This document shows positions 24,301 through 34,201 of a DNA stretch of 64,000 nt, one piece after another. Source of the DNA: Neckera pumila (lineage: Eukaryota; Streptophyta; Bryopsida; Hypnales; Neckeraceae); assembly GCA_963969595.1 (NCBI GenBank), contig OZ018415.1:6448001-6512000 (forward strand), written 5' to 3'. Position numbers and translations under genes: made by a program. Within the stretch, counting starts at the first letter, position 1, and each line of letters opens with the position of its first letter. The notes under the pieces were generated by a model. It worked only from the letters and a program-made list of their open reading frames with translations. It had not been told where the DNA came from and searched no databases.

Positions 24301-27089
24301 TTGATGTATAAAAATAAGAAAAATGACACACGATGACAAATGATATATACAATGATTCATAGGATATTAATTCAAATTAACAATAAGAACAAAAAGAAGA
24401 CATAAAAATTGAAAACAAAATATGAAGTGGCCAATAAAACTTTACCTGGTATAAGACTCCATTTAGAGCCTCAAGAGTGAGAGTGAACCATGTTCTTTGT
24501 TTTGACTTCTGCTTTGCTTCAGCTGCAACAAGATCATCTTTGGAGACAAGTTTTTCAAAATATGAGAGTGGTTGGCCAGCAATACTCTGAATGCAATAAA
24601 GTTTGTGAACAAGATTTATAGAAACATGGGATTTTTGGTTTCTCCTGGACAAACAAGATGTATTGTGTTAAAATTTGTGAAGTGAACATGAAAGAAAAAA
24701 AATATAGAATAACAATAATTCCAATGTTTCAAACCAAACAACCTTTAGTGACTAAGAAGTGAAATGAACCAAACTTTGATAAATAAAGAAAAGAGATTAC
24801 CAATTCACTTCATGTAATGCTGCCAACATAGTTGCAATATCTCCCTTAACCTCCAAAATAATACTTTCAACCTCGTAATGCCAGATGAAGTCATCTGCAT
24901 GATCGCGGTTGATTATAGGCAGTCATGCTCGCAGACAATGGTTGCCATCCCATACCATAAACATCTTGCTCGCAAAAACTTTGAGATCTTCATCATTCTC
25001 CAATTTTTTCTCAAATGCAGCATTGGCCCTCACCCAATTGGCACTCTAGGATTTAACAATATCATTCGTGACATCTACTGTCTTTCCTTCATTGTCCTCC
25101 AAGGCCACATAAAAAACTCCATTTCCTTCCATGTAACCGCAAGTAACAAAATGTGCAGCAAGGTTCATAACGTCATTCTTCAAAAAGGGCCTCACAATTG
25201 GTAAAGAAATCATACGACACAAAGGAATGTTGATTTTTGATTTTGCCTTTGGTTGATACCTCAACCGCTCAAGAAAAGAAGATGTGTTGACAATCTCTTT
25301 CTTCAAAAAGCCATGCAACTGTAACTCCAATTGATCCTCAGAAAGAGGCTGATGTACGACATCTAATCCCGGTGCGTCTGGATCTCTTTGTGTCATGATC
25401 TCTGTAATGACATAAAAAAAAAGATTAATATGTAATTTGACATAACAATTGTTAATTGTTGCAGCTTAGAAAGACTCCAAAAATTTAGCATTGAAGGAAA
25501 TCGTAATATACATAGCAAGCAAATTTATGTTCTAAAAGAGGCTGCCGTTAACGGCTGAGGTGTAGGATGCTAAAACATTTCAGCAATGAATCTGAAATTT
25601 GAACCGCGGTGGAAGAAATTCTACGTCCCGAAAAGGGCTACCGTTAACGGCTGGGGTGTAGGATGCTAAAACGTTTCAGCAATGAATCTGAAATCTGAAC
25701 TACAGTGGAAGAAATTCTACATCCTGAAAAGGGCTGCCGTTAACGGCTGGGGTGTAGAATGCTAAAAAATTTCAGCAATGAATCTGAAATCTGAACCGGA
25801 GGGAAAAAAATATTCTACGTCCTGAAAAAGGCTGCCGTTAACAGCTGGGGTGTGAGAAGGTGAAAAATTACTATGTGCGACCTAATTTCTAATGTGCAGA
25901 ATAGGAAAGTTTGACTCTCAAAAACGGCTGGGGTGTGAGAAGGTGAAAGAAACTGCGCCATTGGACGGAATCCTAGCATACACTATTCTAAATCGGAACC
26001 CAAAAATGCGCAGCCGTTAACGGCTGGGGTTTAGAAAGGCCAAGAAAAAAGCCACATACCTGGATTTCCTTCAATGCTTGCACTTGTCTCGTGATTTCTT
26101 CCTTGTCCATCTTGCCGCACAGATTCCGCTGTAGCCTCCACTGCAACCTCCGCTTCTTCCATGGTGATCGCTTCTTGTCCCTCCCTCGTTGATTGTTGCC
26201 TCGGCGCCTTCAAAGACGACGTTCAAAGACAACACAAGAGTTAGGGTGAAACTGGTCTCCAAAAAAAAAAAAAAAAAAAAAACAAGGAAGAGATTGGTAG
26301 ATATAGCTCAAGGGAATCTTGTAAATAACTTCTTCAATTTTTAAGATTTCAAGCCAAAATTTTTTATACCCATAGATTATACACGTCAAATTCACTCTAA
26401 TTTTTTTTCAGAATTTTAGGACACTTGAGCAAATTTAAAAAAATCAGCAAAAATTGCTAAAAATAAAAGTGCTGGATTTTGCCTAAAAATCATCAGAAAC
26501 TGAACATTTCAGGGAAGATTCTAAGATGCTAAATTAGTTTTTAGGGCATAAGATACTCAATATTTGTCCGTTTTTTACATGCTATATACCGTTGGAATCG
26601 GGCTTTCGACGCGCATGAAATGATGAAAAATTGCAAAATCTGCCTCTAAGAAAAAATTTCACATATATTCAAACTCAATATCACTTGGGATAATTATTTC
26701 CTTACCATTGTATTTGTGCTTCCTACCTCCTGCTCCAATTCTACTGTTGGGGCTATTTGTTGTTGTTGTTCTTCCTCCTCTTCTCCGTTAATATCTTGAT
26801 CCCAATCACTACAACTTGAGGCAATATCTGGTTGAGCTTCGCAAGAGACAGGTTCAACTTCCACGTTATCTTCTCCAATTGCTTCACATGAAACAATACC
26901 TTCATACGTCAAATTCCTTGTTGTGCCAGACATATCAACCGCACTAATTAGAGGCACCCGTCTAGTCATTCTAACCCTTAACAATTGCCTTCTACTTGAA
27001 TAATGAAAACTACTTTTCTTCCTCCTCTTCTTCCTACCTTGAACTGGAGTGTCCAACGCTAACAATGGAGAAAACAAATATCCTTGCAT
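21338..27089 (-). pseudogene. ParB-like / N4-N6 amino-methyltransferase fusion gene (10 exons, about 1233 codons, four stops)
   Basis: Exons in order: 27089-26706, 26207-26060, 25401-24801, 24644-24446, 24287-23871, 23777-22890, 22732-22385, 22280-21998, 21888-21687, 21569-21338; 3702 nt. All junctions are GT-AG and all phases fit if the exon 9 donor is the GTAAAT four bases after the stronger GTAAGT. Residues 1-128 are basic then acidic (GRKKRRKK, a nuclear signal). About 180-445 reads as a ParB/sulfiredoxin fold with WDGNH at 328-332. About 710-780 has further basic signals (KKTRKTKAKPKK, PPSKRQK). About 880-1130 is an amino-methyltransferase with a DLIIADYP catalytic block (about 904) before the SAM block DMTASTGSS (about 1084), the beta-class order. 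In-frame stops lie at 25046-25048, 24923-24925, 23877-23879 and 23415-23417. No indels seen. A domain search is needed to confirm both domains. Confidence 0.72.
25402..26059 (-). repeat. Intronic tandem repeat (about 100-bp unit) with 12-bp palindromes
   Basis: Fills most of the second intron of the ParB-methyltransferase gene. Units read GGCTGCCGTTAACGGCTGGG, then GTGTAGGATGCTAAAA, TTTCAGCAATGAATCTGAA and GAAATTCTACGTCC. The palindrome GCCGTTAACGGC or a one-mismatch form lies at 25544-25555, 25640-25651, 25736-25747, 25834-25845 and 26013-26024, with a half-site near 25921-25930. Confidence 0.9.
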
Positions 27090-27767
27090 CTGAAATAATA
27101 AACTAGTAGGGCCTTACAATATCAGCATCCTCCAATCTTCCATACTACATCACCCACTTCTTGCAGCATGTGTTTCTACATACTGCTTCATTCCACTCTG
27201 CAACCTTTTATATTCTAAGGAACTTCAACAGCTATTCTCCACAAAATTGGAATTCAATTTTATAAGTAAGTGACGGCTTCATATGTCTGTTACTCATATT
27301 ATCATCAATGAAAAAAAACTTTACCTATCTAAAGATATGCAATTATCATTGCAAGTATGTCAGGGATCATGCAATATAAGGCATTTTGATCTATCGTCTC
27401 CTATCAGTGCCAGCTCTAATTCTACTAACATTGTCTGACAGAAAATGATACATTATCAATATTATAGTTCATTTATTATTTTTGATTTACTAATTGATAC
27501 TATGCAGTACGCCGCCTTACCCAACTTCATTTCAAATGTTGTTGATATATCTTCTTCTAGAGCAAATCTTGATATGATACGCAATAACAAGCATTGAAAT
27601 CATCAATCGAATTTCAAATTATACGGCATCCCTGATATATGTCCGTTCATTTCAAACAACCGTAGAAGCTTTCATTCTTCTTTATATTTGCACCCCTTGC
27701 ATTTGTAAACATCATTGCTTGCTTCCTAATACTGCAACTTCCTTGCAACTTTATGTAACACTTCAGT
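27090..27767. promoter_or_regulatory. Divergent intergenic region of the MULE
   Basis: A 678-bp AT-rich gap between the start codons of the two MULE genes, which must hold both promoters. I see no clear TATA pair or repeated operator. The role is inferred from position only. Confidence 0.45.
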
Positions 27768-30700
27768 ATGGCTACTATTGTTGCAAGAGGTCATGAAGTC
27801 CCATTTGTTTTACCATTAGGTAGTCAAGGTTTTGTACATGTGCCCGCCCATCTCCTTCATGTCCGCTTTGGGTTCTCCCCTTCTTCTATTGTCATAGAGA
27901 AAGAAGTCCAAGATGACTATGGCGTTGTTAAGGAATCAATCTTGCAATCAAAATGTAGTGATCAAGAAGGGTTCTACTGGCTTCTTTTTGCAGGGCGCTT
28001 CAGAGTTTATGGTCTCTCGTCTGAGCTTTTGCTAACTTCAACTGAAATACTGACACCCCTTCTTGATAATTCTAATGCTGAACTCCCACTTGTACGTCCA
28101 GTCAAAGTGGAATCTCTAGCTAGTGGATGGTCTGAGAATACAGTTATGTTCAATGTCAATGATATCAAACGCGAGTCTCTAGAACCAGTCATAGAGTTAT
28201 CCAGTGATTCTGAAGGCGAGACACCAATTCAAGTCTGTCAACCTTCTTCTTTAAATGTTGCTTTGCCACCTACTGTGAGTCATTTGTTCCTACTACCTTT
28301 CGTTCTTCCTTTAGTAGTCCCGCATCGTCCGGATTTTCTCGTTCTCCTCTTCCTCCCAATCATCATGATTCCCTAACTGTATTACAGTGTCTACGCAAAT
28401 TGTCTTCTATGCCTGGATCACGGAATGAACTTGCCCAAATTGATTTTGATGCCATTGAATATCAGAACGTCCAATTCCTCCCAGCTAGATTTGATGGCAA
28501 TGTTCTTTTTGAGCTATTGCCGTGTCGTGGATCCACATCTGGGTCTAGGGGCGTGGAGGGCATGGATAAACGGTATGATGGTCATGCATGGAGTCGCACT
28601 ATGACCTCTAACATCCATAATGACCTCGGTTTAAAGTTCAGAAAGTCGCATTGTGTTGGGCATTTGATTTGTGAGAATCCGAGATGTGACTATCGCACAC
28701 GAGCTTCAAAAAATTACGAAACTGAGTGGATTGGGACCACCAAACATCCTTTCAACATAGGCCAGATTCCTCTACTAGAGTCTACTGTGCTTTGTAAAGT
28801 TTGTAGACAACCTCCTACTTGTCTCAGTCTATGTAACTCGCGGATTTATTATGTACAGAGAACTGCATATTTGTCACGTGCAGCGATCCACTTGGGTGTT
28901 CATTCACATCCAGTTGCTGATGGCCAGTGTAGAGAGTCTCTCGAAGCAATCACCGGATTGATTGCTCACGAAGTGGCAACGACTCCAACTGCTAAAACTT
29001 CTGCCATTACCATAGTGGCAAGCAAGAAGTTCCTTGATACATTTCTGATTCACAATGGACCCAGACCAAAGGAGATGCTCCATGGCAATGCATTAGAGAA
29101 TGTCATGGATAAGTTCCAACTGCTTAGCACGCTGAATGTGCGGAATATGATATCTTCTTTTAGGAACAACAACAAAGGAGGTGGTGAGATTGATCGGATT
29201 CTTGACATGAAGGGACGTGCAAAAATGGAGTATATACATGATAGTGTATTTCCAGGACAAGGACAAGAGAAGGTCTATTTGTTCAAGATGCTTGTGGATG
29301 GACCTGGGAGCGGTGTTGATCTTGTACGACAGATGCAACCAAATGACGACCTTGGAAATTGCTTCATCATGTTTGACCATGTGAAGAGGGTGAAATTATG
29401 GACAACTATTGCTTGTCACGTCTATGACTCTACTTACTACAAAGTCATGACCATTACCGTCTGTGATATGCAGACTGAAGGCACCGAAGGTCAGATCATT
29501 TTTTGGCGTTGTCTGAATAAGGTCATGGCACAAAATGGGATGTCAAATCCAACCTTCAAGGGATTCATGTGCGATAGTGCTCAAGCCAACTTCAATGCAG
29601 TTCGCATTGTATATGGGTTGGGGAATCCATTCCTTCCAATGGTGGATCGTAAAAGGACTTGCTTGTTCCACTGGGCAACAAGCATGCACAAGCATACAGA
29701 GAAGCTCATTGCAAAAGAGTTCCAGAACCAACATATCCGACTGTACAGGCAATATAAGGATGCAACATCAATGTCCAAGGCGGACAAGATGTATCTAGAA
29801 ATTAGAGTGTGGTGGTATTCCTCCGGAGCTGCATCAGAACCAGCAATTTGTGAACTCGAGGATTGGTTGGCCTTTTGGCACTTTCGATATCGGCAGTGGG
29901 GTGGATTCATGGAAACGATATGATCTTCACTCTCATTCTTTTTTTCATATCTTTTTCTACATTTCAAACCAATCCAATAATGACTTCATTATCATCTTTG
30001 CAGAAACTGACAATTGAAGAACTAGTAGACATCCCAACGTGCAACCTTGCAAAAATAGTGCATAATAAATGGATGCAAGCTTCTGGCAAACGCGGGTGTG
30101 ATTTGTTTGTAGCCACTTGCGATGATTGGGTTCGAGCTTTTATACAAATGACAAATTATAGGGCTTATCTTTGCGGAGGCCCTTCTGGGAAGGGCCCCCT
30201 CTAAAGAAGATTTGAAACTGAAGAAAGCTATGGCATCTGGAGATGGGAAGAAAATTGCAGACGCTCTAAGTCAGATGCCTGAAGCGGAAGACATCTGCAC
30301 CCGAATTCCGCATTTGGAGGGAGAAGAGGTATTTGGGTCCGGCAAAAGAAAACTGGATCTTCCAATCGGTTCTGAAGGTGATTTTCATCGCCCTGACAAA
30401 GTGAACTTTTTCCATCCTCGAGTTCAAATTAAATCAGCCGTTGCTAGTGTACAAAGCGGGGCTGAAAGTAAGGAATTTAATACAGTCATGCCCCATACCC
30501 AATCTGTGGTGGAAACAGATTGTAATACATCGGAGTGGCACATAGCGAGAATTTCACACAAGTCAAGGAAGCAGTGTCATGCCATTCAGAAGTACACACA
30601 AGCCAAATGCAAGCTACTAACTGATAGACATGGTAAACCTACTGCTGCTCCTACTTACAAAGGACAAAAGTGTGAATATAAGGGCACAGCTATTTAGACC

Positions 30701-31387
30701 GAGGATTTCTGGTTTTGTGCAGATCAAATTGCACGATGTGTCATGGGACCTAAACGTTCTCATGTTCTTATACGACCCGAGATTCCTAACGTCTGGCCTA
30801 TTCTTACTGGTACCAATCTTACTCGTACTGAAATCATAGAGTTGGAAGAAGCTGGATTTCACCTGCAATCTAGTGTGCCAATGTCACCTCAACGTCTATT
30901 CACCTCATCTAGGGTATTTGAGCCTATGCTCTGGACTCATCCTCGACCAGCACATGCTGAAAGAATCCCTTCCATTCGAAATGGCAAGCAAGTTCGACGG
31001 AGTAGTAAGGCGCCCACTGAAAATCATCGCAATCAGTGGGAAAGTGCAAGGAATGTTACTGCAAGTATTACTGGTGTAAACTTCCTTCCTTATCCTGGAC
31101 TTGGTGCTATTATTACGCTTTCTTCTGGGATTGAACCTAATCAGAAGGTTTACAGCATTACTCTCTACAATTTTCCATCTTGTACTTGTCCCCATTATGG
31201 AAGTATGAATGGGATGTCCATTGGAAAGCGTGGCATGTATGTTAACTGCAAACATCTTTATTATGTCTTTCGCTATTTGTACAAATTGGATTATAAGATA
31301 AATCCATTCATCCACGCTCCTACCCTCAGCTTGGACGAAGTTAAACAAGTGCTTATTACAGCCGGAATCATCAAGACATACAAGTGA
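27768..31387 (+). pseudogene. MULE transposase (WRKY-GCM1-like finger, DDE core, SWIM finger), 3 exons, degraded
   Basis: Exons 27768-28274, 28388-29917 and 30004-31387; about 1140 codons once whole. Exon 2 has a CxxxxC/CxxC/HxH cluster (CENPRC, CKVC, HSHP) typical of WRKY-GCM1 fingers, then the MULE core: HVYDSTYYKV (first Asp), FMCDSAQANFNAV (second Asp), CLFHWATSMHKH and a Glu-rich helix near EDWLAFWH. Exon 3 ends with a SWIM finger (CTCP...NCKH) at about 31170-31260. Lesions: the exon 2 donor reads ATATGA where GTATGA is expected (29918); about 2 nt are missing from a CT run near 30199-30203; TAG at 30695-30697. The exon 2-to-3 phase fits only if the mutated donor is used. It would have catalysed cut-and-paste of this element. 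Confidence 0.85.
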
Positions 31388-31796
31388 CCAAGTTAATTGA
31401 CAGATATTAGCATGATATAAAATAGATATGTAGTACCAATATATTATCTTCAAAATCTCCAAATTTGAGTAGCAAAATATTATATTTATATTCCAATATG
31501 TATTCTTTGCTGCAATGAAAGAATATTTTATTATGTACACAGTGTTCCACGTCCTATGATATTTTCATTGCATTTATCTTCTTCTCATCTTTGAAATTGC
31601 CTCTAAATTATATATACTCTCACTTAATTAGTCCACCCTTGGACGGCCTCTCTAAATGTAATATAAATTCCAAAACATGCAATAACGCCAACTTCCCAGG
31701 CTTTTAGATATAAAACCCACGGTCATAGGTCTAGTGGTAATAGGGCATCTTTTCTAAATATAAGAAACAAAATCAATCTTTTTACATTTTAACCAA
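31388..31796. other. MULE 3' region
   Basis: Non-coding DNA between the transposase stop and the right inverted repeat. Nothing recognisable. Confidence 0.5.
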
Positions 31797-31905
31797 ATAA
31801 ATTTACAAATTACATCAAGTTTTCTATTTTCAGGCTCTAGGCTCACACAATCCCCACTCACCGCTCTCAGGCTCACGTTCACATGCTCACATGCTAGCGT
31901 TGTTG
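31797..31905 (-). repeat. MULE terminal inverted repeat, right
   Basis: The complement of the left repeat, diverged. It ends ACATGCTAGCGTTGTTG before the duplication. Confidence 0.75.
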
Positions 31906-31915
31906 CCCTCAGACC
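31906..31915 (+). repeat. 10-bp target-site duplication, right
   Basis: CCCTCAGACC, identical to 20626-20635. Confidence 0.9.
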
Positions 31916-32231
31916 TTAAGCCTCTTTCTCTTGCAATAGCTATACTGGTATGTTGATCATTTAACCTCCTTATAATGTCTTGCTCGCCACATTCATTAAG
32001 AATTCTAGGTTTGTTAGGTGCAGCTCTATCTCTCAGACTCCTTCTCTCACCAAACCTTTGCACTATGTTACTGCAAGTGCTTTGGGGAATGTCCCAAATT
32101 GCTACATATTTGCTATATGAATTGTCTCGCCCATACATCAAAAACTGCCCTTTGCTTACTTTAAGATCTCCTAGGAGCCATAGCAAATCACTAGAAACTT
32201 CTCTCAAATACCAAAATTCTTTGTAGTACAA
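31916..32231 (-). pseudogene. Tc1/mariner-like transposase relic, N-terminal part
   Basis: A helix-turn-helix stretch reads IPQSTCSNIVQRFGERRSL followed by PNKPRILNECGEQDIIRRL, the paired-like DNA-binding region of Tc1 transposases. The frame runs straight into the MULE target-site duplication (GLRSEG) and resumes at 20625. The element is old and truncated. No terminal repeats of its own were identified. Confidence 0.75.
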
Positions 32232-32370
32232 AAAAGCTTCAAAACAACACTTGCATTGAAAAGATAGTGTTGTTCACAACTTGCGTGCATCAAAAGTTGT
32301 ACTCACTACTTTAAGATATTTCAATATGTAGGTTTAACAAGTGGCTAATTTTGAGGGAAACAATCTTAAT

Positions 32371-32945
32371 TACTCCCTTTGTCCCACTAAAAAACTCCAA
32401 AAAGCTTCCCCATGAAGAATTAACTACATTTTTAGTCTTTCTAATAGGGATATATGCATTCAAAAACTAGCGACCCATCCTTTAGATCTTTGCAAAATCT
32501 CCAACATAGGCACCATCGTTTAGGCACCCAAAATTCATGCGGAAAGTACCGTTTTTGACAAAATTTGTAAACGATGCCAACTCCATTGTTCTTGATGATT
32601 TAAATGTTGGTAGCAACATTGGGATTCTAGAAACATCTACTGCAACCTAAATATCCACAACAAAGATTGCTACACCACTTCAAGAAGAACTCATCAAAGT
32701 GTTGAAGTGGTCACCAAATCCATTGTCAATATTACTATCTAAGGAAGCACAATGAGTCCAAGGTGTCTCATGTGGGTAAGGCCAAAAAAATTTGGCAAAG
32801 AATGCTCCCTAGTCACTTGACTTGCCCCCACGAGGTCGTTCAGCACGGCCAACACTTACCCAACAATTGAAATCTAAAAACAGAGCTTTTTAGTAGGACA
32901 GAAATTGAGCTTGATTTGGAGGTTTTTAGTGGGACAGAGGGAATA
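32371..32945. mobile_element. Stowaway-like MITE (about 570 bp)
   Basis: The terminal repeats CTCCCTTTGTCCCACTAAAA and (complement) TTCCCTCTGTCCCACTAAAA are flanked by TA on both sides, the classic Stowaway signature of Tc1/mariner MITEs. It is longer than typical Stowaways and non-coding. Confidence 0.8.
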
Positions 32946-33074
32946 TATGCCATGTATTCTTCTTAATTAATGAGGTCCAAAGTATCTTTTGACAACTACA
33001 CTATTTGTTCATTCTGTGAGCAATTTCAAAATTCCACCATCTATCTAAACACTTTTACTGGCCACTATAAGTGT

Positions 33075-34201
33075 TTAATTCCTAAGAGCCCAAGGCCTTT
33101 TCTACCTCAAAAAACACCCAAAACTGCCATTTCTAGAGCATTCATCAAAAAAGTTTGAAAAATTGAATTTTTGGGAATGTAACCATTAGATCTTGTAGTT
33201 AACTTGTGTGAGAATATGTGATAAAAATTTTGTGGGGTTTGACCGTATAGATTGGGAGATAAGGTGGGTACACCCAAAACCGCCACAAATTGGTATTGTG
33301 CCTAGTTACTGTTACTAGGCTGGTCAGATTTTCATACAATCTTATTGACAAGTGAAAGGAAGTTCCAATGCACCAAAGAACATAGCATTTGGATACTGTA
33401 TGCAAAAGTTATTAAGGAACAAAGTTTGGTTCTAAAAGCGTTTCTTCCACATAGGTACAGAACTGATTTTGGAGATGTACAGAGAGTATAGATGGCGGTT
33501 TAAGGTCAGTGGCGCATTTGGGTGTACCCACCTTATTTGCATTCAAATTCTGTCTTTTTTTTCTCTCCACTATACCCGAAAATTTCAGATGCCTTTGACC
33601 ACCATTTGCTAAATTTTTTTCCACTACAGACCTCCAATTTAAAAAAAATTCTTATGGGGAAACATATTAGGCATATGCATGCCAATTTTCAAGGCAATCC
33701 AAGACAATCCCAACATTCAAAAAAATTAAAATTTGCCACTATGTCCCAAGAAATGACAATATACTATGCCATTTTCAAATAATTTTTCCCATCACACATT
33801 TTTTGATCTAGAAAATCTGAAAGGTGGATTGAAAGATGCACTTGTACTTCAGAAATAGGAAAAAAAAATTGGAAAAATGTCAAAATCTCTAACATCTACA
33901 AGCTCCTAAAGCCTAATGTGACCTCCCAGTAGGCACAACAATAGCCTCTCTTGCCACCTCTGCTGCCCCTTGGGAGTCAAAGGCAGGGGCAGCAGACTCC
34001 CAAACTGAAATTTTTATTCAAATGCTCATAACTTTTGGAGAATAAAGTCGGATTTTGACAAAATTTGTATCCACGCGAAGCTAATGTGATTTCCTATCTC
34101 CCAAAAAAGTTTCAAAAAATCATGTGAAAAATTGAGGTCACATGAGCTTGCCCAAAGTACCAAATGACCCCGACAGGAACATTTGGGCTTTTAGGGGTTA
34201 A
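33075..34201. mobile_element. TTAA-flanked TIR element, copy 2, with nested MITE
   Basis: TTAA at 33075-33078 and 34198-34201. The ends TTCCTAAGAGCCCAAG and (complement) CCCCTAAAAGCCCAAA are inverted repeats. The interior aligns with 61228-62144 outside the nested MITE at 33260-33535. Confidence 0.7.
33260..33535. mobile_element. AGGT-type MITE (276 bp) nested in TTAA element copy 2
   Basis: TIRs AGGTGGGTACACCCAAAACC and (complement) AGGTGGGTACACCCAAATGC, flanked by TA. Related to the MITEs at 10718, 50140 and 57407 by the AGGT tip and TA target. Confidence 0.85.

Larger units (their letters stand above)
20636..31905. mobile_element. 11.27-kb MULE carrying a transposase and a ParB-methyltransferase gene
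   Basis: Bounded by a perfect 10-bp direct repeat (MULEs make 8-11 bp) and by diverged terminal inverted repeats of about 110 bp (20636-20745 and 31797-31905). The repeats share GCTAG(T/C)ATGTGAGC at the tip, GTGAGCCT sub-repeats and TTTGTAAATTT at the inner edge. Inside are a plus-strand MULE transposase gene (27768-31387) and a minus-strand gene (27089-21338), transcribed away from a shared 678-bp gap. Both genes are degraded by point mutations. The insertion lies within an older Tc1-like relic. The boundaries are well supported; function of the cargo is inference. Confidence 0.88.

Noticed and set aside
25500..26050. CRISPR-like look of regularly spaced palindromic repeats
   Set aside because: The whole unit including the spacer is repeated, the locus is a plant intron, and there are no cas genes.
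30905..31540. 211-codon minus-strand ORF
   Set aside because: Antisense to the transposase SWIM region, which has clear homology on the plus strand.
31720..31760. tRNA/SINE A-box-like sequence (GGTCTAGTGGTAA)
   Set aside because: No B box or cloverleaf. It lies inside the MULE 3' region.
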